From the NCBI RefSeq assembly GCF_013403925.1, contig NZ_JABFDJ010000003.1, positions 124,001-188,000 on the forward strand: a stretch of 64,000 bases of DNA, written 5' to 3'. The translations under genes were made by a program, and so were the position numbers. Below the pieces are notes generated by a model. The model worked only from the letters and a program-made list of their open reading frames with translations. It had not been told where the DNA came from and did no database searches. The first letter of the stretch is position 1, and each line of letters starts with the position of its first letter. This DNA comes from Winogradskyella wichelsiae (GTDB taxonomy: Bacteria; Bacteroidota; Bacteroidia; Flavobacteriales; Flavobacteriaceae). Below, piece after piece: positions 53,064 through 61,465 of the stretch.

Positions 53064-55054
53064 TGTAAAGTTTTATAAATTTGATGTTGCGAAGATTCAC
53101 TTAAGGCATCTTTAGCAACATAATGATTGTTTTGATTAGCATCTATAACTCTAGATTTTACATTATCGTTGAGTTGTAATTCTAATACTTCTTTTAATTT
53201 TAAATGAATATCCCGATCTAAAATAGGGATTATAACTTCTATTCTATGGTCTAGATTACGAGTCATCCAATCTGCTGAACCAAGATACATTTTTTCCTTT
53301 CCATTATTTCCAAAAATATAGAGTCTGCCGTGTTCTAAAAACCGATCTACAATACTGGTTACAATAATGTTTTCACTTTGATTTTTAATGCCCGGAACCA
53401 AACAACAAATCCCACGGATCAGCAACCTTATTTTTACTCCGGCATTACTTGCTTTATAGAGGTGCTTAATCATTTTGGCATCTTGAAGGCTATTTAACTT
53501 TAAAATGATATAGGCCGTTTTCCCTGCTAAGGCATTTTCAATTTCTAAATCTATGAGTGCTGTAAATTGACTTCGTGTTGTAAATGGAGATATTAAAAGT
53601 TGCTTGGATTTTGGAATTATAATTTGTCGTTCTAAGATCTGAAATACTTGACAGAGTTCTTCTGTTATTTTGGGATTTGCTGTCATTAACCCAAAATCAG
53701 TATAGATTCTTGACGTTTTCTCATTAAAGTTACCCGTACTGATATAACCATAAGCACGCGATGCATTTGCCTCAATGCGTTCTATATATAAAATTTTAGA
53801 ATGTACTTTTATGCCAGGGTAGCTGTAAATAACATGGGCTCCGTTTGCTTCTAAAACTTTACCCCATTTCATATTATTTTCTTCATCAAAACGTGCTTTG
53901 GTTTCAATAAATACAAATACGTCTTTTCCGTTTTTAACTGCATTAATAAGCGCTTTGGCAACCTGAGAATCGTTTGATATGCGATATAAAGTAATTTTAA
54001 TTTTTAAAACACTAGCATCATTAGAGGCTTCTTCTAACAATTGTAGCACCGGACGGTAAGATTGGTACGGAAAATACAAAAGCCGATCTTTAGATTTAAT
54101 AGCTTCAAAAGTATTTGAATACCCCAAAAATTCTTCATCTAATAAAGGCGGTAAATCTAAAAACGACAAATTTTTAGAGGTCGGATTAGGGAAGCTAAAT
54201 AGGTCTTTAAAATTATGATAAGTCCCTCCTTTGACAATATCTGTTTCATTAATATCTAAGACCTTATTTATTTTTTGTTGTAACTTTTCTGGTGTTAATT
54301 CATCAATTAAAGCTCTTGTAACTTGTCCATGAACTCTATTTGGGAGGGCATTTTTTATTTTATCTAATAAATTACCAGAATATTCATTGTCTATATATAA
54401 TTCAGCATCTCTAGATATTTTCACACTGTAAAAGTCCTGCTTGTAAATCGCTTTTAGATTGTGTTTTAAAATATCATCAACAAAGGTGATACAATGCTTG
54501 TCATCTGATGAGGGAAGCATTACAAATCGAGGGGTATCTTCATTAATTTTTACCCAAATAAGCGCTTCATTTTCCATTTGAGCAACTAAATATAAGGCCT
54601 CATTTTCTAGAAATGGTTGGTCTTCACTTACGCTTAAAGATTCTGTAAGCGCAAGGGTGTCTTTGTAATATTTTTTACTAAAAGCCTGCTGCGCTTCATT
54701 AAATGCTTTATAAGATAACAACTGAATACCTTCATTTGCTAACGCAGGAATAATTTCAGTAAAAAAGAGGCGTCCAAATTCTTTTTGTTGCAACTCAACT
54801 TGTTTCTTAATTTTCCGTAATAATTTATTAGGTTTTGTTATTAAGCGTTTTCTAAGCGGCTTATCTAATTGTTTTATTTGCCTAATATCTGAAACTCTAA
54901 CTTTAAAAAACTCATCTAAATTTGAAGAAAATATAGCCAAAAACTTAATACGCTCATACAATGGATTTCTTTGATCTGCCGCTTCTTGAAGCACCCGATG
55001 ATTAAACCTTAGCCACGATAAATCTCTATTATAATAGTCCTTTGTATTCAGCAT
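53060..55054 (-). CDS. ppk1: Polyphosphate kinase 1
   Basis: 664 residues, close to the usual 680-720. An N-terminal DLSWLRFNHRVLQEA, then the PLD-like catalytic half: the phosphohistidine motif GIKVHSKILYIER (His near residue 416), the second histidine in DRFLEHGRLYIFGN (near 573) and SADWMTRNLDHRIEV. Reversibly transfers the ATP terminal phosphate to polyphosphate. Middle gene of a minus-strand operon: the DUF6268 barrel gene precedes it by 5 bp and the DUF5706 gene overlaps its end. Confidence 0.95.
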   Translation of the reverse strand: MLNTKDYYNRDLSWLRFNHRVLQEAADQRNPLYERIKFLAIFSSNLDEFFKVRVSDIRQIKQLDKPLRKRLITKPNKLLRKIKKQVELQQKEFGRLFFTEIIPALANEGIQLLSYKAFNEAQQAFSKKYYKDTLALTESLSVSEDQPFLENEALYLVAQMENEALIWVKINEDTPRFVMLPSSDDKHCITFVDDILKHNLKAIYKQDFYSVKISRDAELYIDNEYSGNLLDKIKNALPNRVHGQVTRALIDELTPEKLQQKINKVLDINETDIVKGGTYHNFKDLFSFPNPTSKNLSFLDLPPLLDEEFLGYSNTFEAIKSKDRLLYFPYQSYRPVLQLLEEASNDASVLKIKITLYRISNDSQVAKALINAVKNGKDVFVFIETKARFDEENNMKWGKVLEANGAHVIYSYPGIKVHSKILYIERIEANASRAYGYISTGNFNEKTSRIYTDFGLMTANPKITEELCQVFQILERQIIIPKSKQLLISPFTTRSQFTALIDLEIENALAGKTAYIILKLNSLQDAKMIKHLYKASNAGVKIRLLIRGICCLVPGIKNQSENIIVTSIVDRFLEHGRLYIFGNNGKEKMYLGSADWMTRNLDHRIEVIIPILDRDIHLKLKEVLELQLNDNVKSRVIDANQNNHYVAKDALSESSQHQIYKTLQ

Positions 55055-55059
55055 TGTTC

Positions 55060-55947
55060 TTAAATTTTAAATCTAATTCCTGTTCTTAAGTATAAGGCAT
55101 TAGAGCTATCTAGTTTTAAAATATCATCTTTGTTTTTGGCTCTTAAATTTACAGAATTATTCAGAATATACGAGCCTCTTGCATAAAACTGTATGTGTTT
55201 AGAAATATGATATTCATATTGCAATCCACCTAAAACTATAGACATATTAATACTTTCGGCCTCTAAAGTATTATTTATAGTAACACCTTGTTGTAGATTC
55301 GCTGTAAAACCATCAAGTTCTGCATACAATTTAAACCGATGCTGACTCGAGGCATGGTACTGTAAATTGGTTTTTGGAATCCCAATATTATAGGACCATT
55401 TGGAATGAAACTTCCTGTAATAACTAATAAAAGGCAAGGGGAAAGGGTAACCACGATTTCCAGAGTAGGAAGCTCCCAAAATAAGTCTCCAAGGTTTTTT
55501 AATAGTCTTATCCTTGGTCTTATCTTTAATAAAAACAACATCTCCAGAAATGATAACATCCTCCAAACTTAAATCATGAGCCGTTAAATTAGAACTAAAA
55601 CCAGGGGTTAATCGCATACCTAAACGCCAATCATTTTTTAAAGCTGCGGTATATCCAATATTAAGATCTAGCAATTGAAAATCACTAAGCGCTTCTTTAT
55701 TAAATGATGGATGCGCATCCATAACAAGTTTAATGTTAGAATAATCGAGTCCTAATAATAAATAAGAGCCTTCTTTTTTGAGTTGAATGGGGTAGTTAAA
55801 TAAGCCGCGTATGCGACTATATTCAATTTCCGAGTTTCCTCTTGGAAGTATGGTGTAATCTATTTTTACCAAATCGCTTAATTGGGCAAAACTAAAATTT
55901 GTAATAAATACAGCGCTTATAAAGCTTATTATTGTTCTAATTTTCAT
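55060..55947 (-). CDS. DUF6268 outer-membrane barrel protein
   Basis: 295 residues with a signal peptide (ITNFSFAQ, cleavage about 21). DUF6268-type strands: LVKIDYTILPRGNSEIEYSRIRG, LDLNIGYTAALKNDWRLGMRL, RLILGASYSGNRGYPFPLPFISY, and a terminal YLRTGIRFKI strand. Family function unknown; the operon with ppk1 suggests a role in envelope response to phosphate or energy stress, which is inference. Confidence 0.82.
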   Translation of the reverse strand: MKIRTIISFISAVFITNFSFAQLSDLVKIDYTILPRGNSEIEYSRIRGLFNYPIQLKKEGSYLLLGLDYSNIKLVMDAHPSFNKEALSDFQLLDLNIGYTAALKNDWRLGMRLTPGFSSNLTAHDLSLEDVIISGDVVFIKDKTKDKTIKKPWRLILGASYSGNRGYPFPLPFISYYRKFHSKWSYNIGIPKTNLQYHASSQHRFKLYAELDGFTANLQQGVTINNTLEAESINMSIVLGGLQYEYHISKHIQFYARGSYILNNSVNLRAKNKDDILKLDSSNALYLRTGIRFKI

Positions 55948-56111
55948 TCTTTTTTCCTGCTGAATTTATGAGGTAATTTTGGTACAAAATGTTCCATACG
56001 AAGTTTTTGTATTATAATAAAAACACCGTACAATGTTTGCAATAAGTAATTTTATATACCTATACACTCTTAAAAAACAGGGTTTTGTAGCGTTAATTGA
56101 GGGATTCTAAT

Positions 56112-57128
56112 TTAAAACTGAGATTGAAGAACAATAACCTTTCCTTTTCTTAAAACTTCAATAAGAACTTGATCACCTGGACTAAGCAAGTCCAGCTGCT
56201 TTTTTATATTTCCTAAATCGTGAGGCGCATTACAACTTAACCCCTGAATACTTAAAATAATATCACCACCTAACCATAGATTCTGACCTAATATTTCAGC
56301 TTGAAAAAGTCCTGGTTGTAATCCAATTTTATCTGCAAATGATTTAGGGGTGACCCGTTGAATTAGAACACCAGATTTTTGAGGTGTATTAAAAACACCT
56401 GCTAAGGCTTCATTTAAAAAAATACCATCAAAGCCGGTCCAAAAATTATTAACATCAAATAAAACCTTTTTTGCAGTGTCAATATCCACAGCAAAGCCAA
56501 GGCCTTCAAAACCTCCACTATGCGACAAAATAAAGCTTACAATACCAATCACTTCCCCCTTTAAATTAAACATGGGACCGCCTGAATTCCCTTGATTAAT
56601 AGAAGCATCTGTTTGTATAAAACCTGCCATTTCTCCATTAGAAATCATGTTTCTATCCATTTTACGACTCACATGTCCTACGGATAAAGAATGTTCTAAA
56701 CCCCGTGGCGCACCAATAATAAGTATTTGCTCGCCTATTTTTGAGTCATTAGAACGTCCTAATGTTGCTGGTTGTAAACTTGGTGGTACAATTCTTAATT
56801 TAAGAAGCGCCACATCAGCAGCAGTAGAATTAGATATAACATCTGCCGGAAATGTGGTTCCGTTTTGAAGCTTTACATTAATTTCATTTGCAGACTCAAC
56901 CACATGTGCTGCAGTAAGTATTAAACCTTCTTGGTCTATAATAACACCAGATCCTAAACCTCCAGAACTTGTTAATTGTTGGTTTTTTACTTTATATTCT
57001 ACCACTTCTATAGTTACCACTGAAGCATCTAACTGTTCAAATAATAGAGAGAGATCTTGAGCATTTACACTTGTAGTAAGGCAGAGCAACAGGAAATACC
57101 CAATACATCTTATTTTATTTATCATCAT
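56112..57128 (-). CDS. Trypsin-like serine protease with PDZ domain (DegQ/HtrA type)
   Basis: 338 residues (either Met 1 or 2 may be the start). Signal peptide ending SVNAQ. S1C triad: LTAAHVV (His about 75), STAADVALLK (Asp about 105) and INQGNSGGPM (Ser about 182). A PDZ-like C-terminus (about 235-335) contains GVLIQRVTPKSFADKIGL and GGDIILSIQGL. Periplasmic quality control is typical. Separated from the DoxX gene by a hairpin, so probably transcribed alone. Confidence 0.92.
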   Translation of the reverse strand: MMINKIRCIGYFLLLCLTTSVNAQDLSLLFEQLDASVVTIEVVEYKVKNQQLTSSGGLGSGVIIDQEGLILTAAHVVESANEINVKLQNGTTFPADVISNSTAADVALLKLRIVPPSLQPATLGRSNDSKIGEQILIIGAPRGLEHSLSVGHVSRKMDRNMISNGEMAGFIQTDASINQGNSGGPMFNLKGEVIGIVSFILSHSGGFEGLGFAVDIDTAKKVLFDVNNFWTGFDGIFLNEALAGVFNTPQKSGVLIQRVTPKSFADKIGLQPGLFQAEILGQNLWLGGDIILSIQGLSCNAPHDLGNIKKQLDLLSPGDQVLIEVLRKGKVIVLQSQF

Positions 57129-57142
57129 TTTTATAGGGCTTT

Positions 57143-57163
57143 AAAGGGCTTTAAAAGCCCTTT
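57143..57163 (-). terminator. Possible terminator downstream of the DoxX gene
   Basis: A 9-bp perfect stem AAAGGGCTT and its complement with a 3-nt loop. There are only three T after the stem on the minus strand, so termination strength is uncertain. The hexamer AGGGCT also repeats next to it. Confidence 0.4.
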
Positions 57164-57242
57164 AGTTTAGGTATTAACAAGCATTTTTAGATGCACCATC
57201 AAAACGGTAGAGTGGTGTAGAGGTGCATTTTAGAGACTCCTA

Positions 57243-57620
57243 TTACTTTTTTAATAATAGCTTCAGTTTATATATAGAAAGTGCAGAAAGTACGAGGGCA
57301 ATTACAACGAGTAGCATCTCTGGCTTTGGTCTGGCAAAGAATTCCATGGTTAAACCACCAATCATGGTAGACAACAATAAAAAATAAGCCAACTTTCCTA
57401 AATTATTAATGTTTCTAATGGCATAGGCTAAAAGAAGAAGCGCAATGGCAAGCTCTACAGTACCTGTAAAGATTCTAAAAACAGTAGGGTCTAATGGTAC
57501 TAAGGATTGAAACTGTTTAAATCCTTGCACACTTTTTTCAACGCCTACTAACTTTGGGATTGCAAAGAATAACATGAGTCCTGCAGCAACTAAATTGCTT
57601 ATTTTATTAAATAAATTCAT
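57243..57620 (-). CDS. DoxX family membrane protein
   Basis: 125 residues with four hydrophobic helices (7-22, 48-68, 75-95, 101-122). The N-terminal FNKISNLVAAGLMLFFAIPKLVGV and FKQFQSLVPLD are typical of DoxX-like proteins, which are often coupled to thiol-oxidoreductase genes. The glutaredoxin-thioredoxin-reductase fusion precedes it by 42 bp on the same strand, fitting a redox unit. Confidence 0.82.
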   Translation of the reverse strand: MNLFNKISNLVAAGLMLFFAIPKLVGVEKSVQGFKQFQSLVPLDPTVFRIFTGTVELAIALLLLAYAIRNINNLGKLAYFLLLSTMIGGLTMEFFARPKPEMLLVVIALVLSALSIYKLKLLLKK

Positions 57621-57662
57621 TTTTATTTGGTTTTAAATTATTATTAATTTTTATTAATTTTT

Positions 57663-59069
57663 TTATTTGAAATACTGTCTTATGCCATAACTAGCCAAAA
57701 CACCTTCGCCAGTAGCGGCCGCAACTTGTGCAATAGCGCCTTCTCTACAATCACCTGCGGCAAAAATACCTTTAACGCTTGTTTCTCCTAATGCCGTGGT
57801 TGTAATAAACCCTTGTGGATTCAATGCAATCAAATCTTTAACATTATCCGTATTAGGAATTAATCCTATAAAAATAAAGCTGCCATCGGCGTATAATTCT
57901 TCTTCTTTATTGGTGGTTCTATCTTTAACTTTCAAGCCCTTAAACTGGCCTTTATCGTCTTTAAGAAACGCTAAAGATTCTTTATTCATGTGGGTTTCAA
58001 TATTGGTAATAGAGGGTAACTTTTCAATGTAAGTTTCTGAAGCTGAAAACTCAGAGCCACGATTTACAATGGTGACTTTTTTACAAAAAGAGGCTAGAAA
58101 AATACCTTCTTCTAAAGCACTGTTTCCTCCTCCGATAACAATAATCTCTTTATCTCTATAAAAGGCTCCATCACAAGTGGCACAAAAGTGAATACCTGCA
58201 CCAATTAAATCGACTTCATTTGGTATCCCTAATTTACGGTAGGTAGACCCTAATGCCAATACCACTGTTTTAGATTGGTATTCTCCCATATTAGACGTCA
58301 CAGAAAAAAAGGCACCCTTTTTCTCAATAGACTGTACCTCAACACCGGTTTCAATTTTAGCACCGTAAGTCTTAGCTTGTTCCGACATGCGTTGCATTAG
58401 TTTTGGTCCTGAAATATTAGTAAAACCTGGGTAATTCTCAATCTTTTCAGTTAAAAAGGCATTACCGCCAATGTTCTTTTTCTCAAGAATGATAGAACTA
58501 AATCGGTCGCGCTGTATGTATATCGAAGCCGTTAAACCTGCCGCTCCTGCGCCCACTATAATAGTATCATAAATATGCTTTTCGGCTTCATGACCAATAT
58601 TCAAAACCGTTTTTAAAACTGAGTTGTCGGGATTGGTATAGGATTTATCATTAACAAATATGGTAGGGATAATGCGTTTGCCGTTATTGGTTGCTTCAAC
58701 AAGTTCTGCTGCCCATGGGTATTTATCAACTTCTATATATTGAAAATTGATACCGTTATCCTGAAGATAAGATTTAGCACGTTGACAATCCGGACACCAA
58801 TCAGCGCCATAGAGTTTAACAAGTCCTTGTTGGTTAATCCCAAAAACGTTGGCTAATGTGGCATTATCGGGGTTGGTATAAGGTTTATCATTAACTATAA
58901 CCGCAGGGATAATACGCTTTCCATTATTAATTTCTTCAACTTTAGCGGTCGCACTTTTGTCAATATCGACATCTATAAAATTAAAGTCTATACCGTTGTC
59001 TTTTAAATAAGCTTTTGCTCTTTGACAGTCCGGACACCAATCGGCGCCATAAAGATCTATTGTATTCAT
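57663..59069 (-). CDS. Glutaredoxin-glutaredoxin-thioredoxin reductase fusion
   Basis: 468 residues. Residues 1-78 and 81-160 are two glutaredoxin/NrdH-like domains with identical active sites GADWCPDCQRAK (Cys 12/15 and 92/95). From about 168 a thioredoxin-reductase-like FAD enzyme follows: the FAD motif DTIIVGAGAAGLTASIY, the redox-active FCATCDGAFY (about 295-302), the NADP motif VIGGGNSALEEG and a C-terminal GIFAAGDCREGA. The usual arrangement is separate proteins; here reductant and carriers are one chain, so electrons could pass from NADPH through FAD and CATC to the two CPDC sites. Start overlaps the unknown gene's stop by one base. Confidence 0.93.
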   Translation of the reverse strand: MNTIDLYGADWCPDCQRAKAYLKDNGIDFNFIDVDIDKSATAKVEEINNGKRIIPAVIVNDKPYTNPDNATLANVFGINQQGLVKLYGADWCPDCQRAKSYLQDNGINFQYIEVDKYPWAAELVEATNNGKRIIPTIFVNDKSYTNPDNSVLKTVLNIGHEAEKHIYDTIIVGAGAAGLTASIYIQRDRFSSIILEKKNIGGNAFLTEKIENYPGFTNISGPKLMQRMSEQAKTYGAKIETGVEVQSIEKKGAFFSVTSNMGEYQSKTVVLALGSTYRKLGIPNEVDLIGAGIHFCATCDGAFYRDKEIIVIGGGNSALEEGIFLASFCKKVTIVNRGSEFSASETYIEKLPSITNIETHMNKESLAFLKDDKGQFKGLKVKDRTTNKEEELYADGSFIFIGLIPNTDNVKDLIALNPQGFITTTALGETSVKGIFAAGDCREGAIAQVAAATGEGVLASYGIRQYFK

Positions 59070-59815
59070 TATAAGTTGTTTTTTAATTGCTTTATGGTCG
59101 CTTCAAAAAAGGCAACACCTTCTTGTACGGTTAACGCCTCTGCATTTAATACGGCGCCTACAAAATCACCAGATTTCCACGTCCCCAATGTTAATGCAGG
59201 AAATGCAGACGTTGCTATTTTTGCTCCATTTTTGTAACCTGCGCTGTATAAATAATATTTGTCACATACCGTATCAGGAATGGCTAAACCTAAGCCAACA
59301 GTAACATCGGAATCGGGTAGTGCACTATAAATACCAGAATCAAAGTGATGTGGCCAAACTCTAATCGATGCTTTAAGGCTATAGTGTTCATCTATGTTTT
59401 GAAGCACCAATTGCGCCATAACCCGTAACGCTTTTAACGCGCCTAATTGGTCAGAATCAGACAAACTAAACGTAAAGTTGTCATCTATAGCGTAGGGTAA
59501 ATCGTAGTGAAACTCATAGTGATACGTTTTGTTTAATTGCGCTTTAGAAGTCTCTATTAACCAGCTTAATACTTCAGAATGCATAGCACCATCCAATTCA
59601 AAAGTGGTCGTCCCTTTGTTCGATGTCCATTCTAAAGCAAACCGTTCGTAACTTAAGCACAATTGATCGCCTTGATCTGAAAGTACATGAGTACTCAGAC
59701 AGCCGTTTTTAATATCGAAGCCTAAATTTGTATGACTATCGTCTGCTTTTTTATCTAAAAAACTAATTCCCGCTGCAGCTAAATACTGAGCCGCTAAATG
59801 CATTTGTTTTATCAT
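59069..59815 (-). CDS. Conserved-looking protein of unknown function, redox operon
   Basis: 248 residues, cytoplasmic, no signal or membrane helices. The N-terminus has AAQYLAAAGISFLDKKADDSHTN; later HYEFHYDLPYAID, RVWPHHFDSGIY (a WPHHFD block that looks like a conserved ligand or metal site) and VGLGLAIPDTV. I do not recognise the family with certainty. It is stitched between the Grx-TrxR fusion gene (1-bp overlap) and the Rieske/glutamate-synthase-like gene (11-bp gap), so a linked function is likely. Confidence 0.55.
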   Translation of the reverse strand: MIKQMHLAAQYLAAAGISFLDKKADDSHTNLGFDIKNGCLSTHVLSDQGDQLCLSYERFALEWTSNKGTTTFELDGAMHSEVLSWLIETSKAQLNKTYHYEFHYDLPYAIDDNFTFSLSDSDQLGALKALRVMAQLVLQNIDEHYSLKASIRVWPHHFDSGIYSALPDSDVTVGLGLAIPDTVCDKYYLYSAGYKNGAKIATSAFPALTLGTWKSGDFVGAVLNAEALTVQEGVAFFEATIKQLKNNL

Positions 59816-59826
59816 GGTCTATTGTT

Positions 59827-61437
59827 TTATCTTAATCCTGCGTAATTGATTCCTGTTAAATAATGCATATCTCTATCGTATGTAGATAAATCGTCTTGGT
59901 TAAATTTTGTCACATCATCATAACCACAAGCACGTGCCACAACGCGAATTAAGTCGTTAGTGGCTTCAAAGTAATTTTGTAATTGTTTTGCTGAAGCCTC
60001 TATAATTAGTCGGCTACGTAACGATTCTTTTTGTGTTGCAATCCCAACCGGACAGTTGTTAGATCCGCAAGCACGCATCCCTAAACAACCAATCGCTTGC
60101 AATGCCGAGTTAGATACCGCAATAGCATCGGCGCCCAACATCAGGGCTTTTGCAAAGTCTTCGGCAACACGTAATCCTCCTGTTATAACAAGCGTAACAT
60201 CTGTAGCGCCAACCTTATCCATATAAGCTCTTGCTCTTGCCAATGCCGGAATTGTGGGCACGTTAATATGATCTCTTAAAATAGTAGGGGCAGAACCTGT
60301 TCCGCCACCACGACCATCTAGAATAATATAATCGACACCAACATCGAGGGCAAACTGAATATCTTTTTCTATATGACTGGCAGCAATTTTAAAGCCTATA
60401 GGAATACCTCCTGTACGTGCTCTTACTTTATCGGCAAAAACTTTAAAGTCTTCTACCGTATGAAAGTTTGGATTTGCTGCTGGCGAAATAGCCGTTTCGC
60501 CTTCTTTTAGTCCTCTAACCTCAGCAATTTCTTTACTGACTTTGCTGCCTGGTAAATGCCCACCAGTTCCTGTTTTTGCACCTTGACCGCCTTTAAAATG
60601 AAAGGCTTGTACGTGATCTAATTTATCCCAAGAAAATCCAAACTGTGCAGAGGCTAATTCGTAAAAATATTTTGAATTACTCGCTTGTTCTTCGGGTAAC
60701 ATACCACCTTCACCAGAGCATATGCCTGTTCCTGCTAATTCAGCGCCTTTAGATAAGGCTATTTTAGCTTCACGAGATAAGGCTCCGAAGCTCATATCAC
60801 TGACAAAAAGCGGCATATCTAATGTTAAGGGTTTTTTGGCCTTGGGTCCTATAATCACCTTAGTGGCAACGGCCTCTTCATCTAACAAAGGTCTTGAGGC
60901 CAATTGTGCGGGTAAAAACTGAATGTCGTTCCACTTAGGAAGCGTATCTCTATCGACTCCCATAGAGGCCGAAAACCCATGATGCCCAATATTTTTTAAC
61001 CCATTTGTAGCCAGTTCTTTAATATAACCGGTGTAGGGTTCTGTTTCTTCAGGATGTGTGTCTGCATAAGCGCCTAAATACGCATCACGATTAAAAGGTT
61101 GTGGGTAGTTTTGTAAATAAGCATCTATTTCAAAAGCATCTACAAACAAATCATCACCTTCTACTTTAGTCGAAAATTTATGAAGGACTTCCTTATTGTT
61201 ATATTCTGATACGCCTGAATCTACACGGTAATCCCATCCGTGAACACCACATATTAAATTCTCACCATCAACATGACCGTCAGACATTAAAGCACCTCTA
61301 TGCAAACATCGTCCATAAAGTACAGAGATGTCTTCATCAAATTTTACAATGACCAAATCTAAGCCGTTAACGAGTGCATGTTTGGGTTCCTTGTTTTCTA
61401 ACGTACTGACTTGAGCAATAATTACCGGTTTTTTCAT
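59827..61437 (-). CDS. Rieske domain fused to FMN-binding glutamate-synthase-like protein
   Basis: Start at the ATG at 61437 (MKKPVIIAQVSTLENKEP); the longer TTG form overlaps the neighbour. 536 residues. N-terminal Rieske [2Fe-2S] domain (1-105) with CLHRG (Cys 44, His 46) and CGVHGW (Cys 63, His 66). The remainder is a GltB central domain: PLFVSDMSFGALSREAK, SGEGGMLPEEQ, KGGQGAKTGTGGHLPG, ILDGRGGGTGSAPT and CGSNNCPVGIATQ. Without the glutaminase part it may act as an FMN/iron-sulfur oxidoreductase with unknown substrate rather than as glutamate synthase. Confidence 0.9.
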   Translation of the reverse strand: MKKPVIIAQVSTLENKEPKHALVNGLDLVIVKFDEDISVLYGRCLHRGALMSDGHVDGENLICGVHGWDYRVDSGVSEYNNKEVLHKFSTKVEGDDLFVDAFEIDAYLQNYPQPFNRDAYLGAYADTHPEETEPYTGYIKELATNGLKNIGHHGFSASMGVDRDTLPKWNDIQFLPAQLASRPLLDEEAVATKVIIGPKAKKPLTLDMPLFVSDMSFGALSREAKIALSKGAELAGTGICSGEGGMLPEEQASNSKYFYELASAQFGFSWDKLDHVQAFHFKGGQGAKTGTGGHLPGSKVSKEIAEVRGLKEGETAISPAANPNFHTVEDFKVFADKVRARTGGIPIGFKIAASHIEKDIQFALDVGVDYIILDGRGGGTGSAPTILRDHINVPTIPALARARAYMDKVGATDVTLVITGGLRVAEDFAKALMLGADAIAVSNSALQAIGCLGMRACGSNNCPVGIATQKESLRSRLIIEASAKQLQNYFEATNDLIRVVARACGYDDVTKFNQDDLSTYDRDMHYLTGINYAGLR

Positions 61438-61465
61438 AGGATTATAGTATTTGTTAATATCTAAT

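Noticed and set aside
59827..61437. Genuine glutamate synthase large subunit
   Set aside because: There is no glutaminase domain, no C-terminal GXGXG domain, and a Rieske domain replaces the N-terminus; only the central FMN domain matches.
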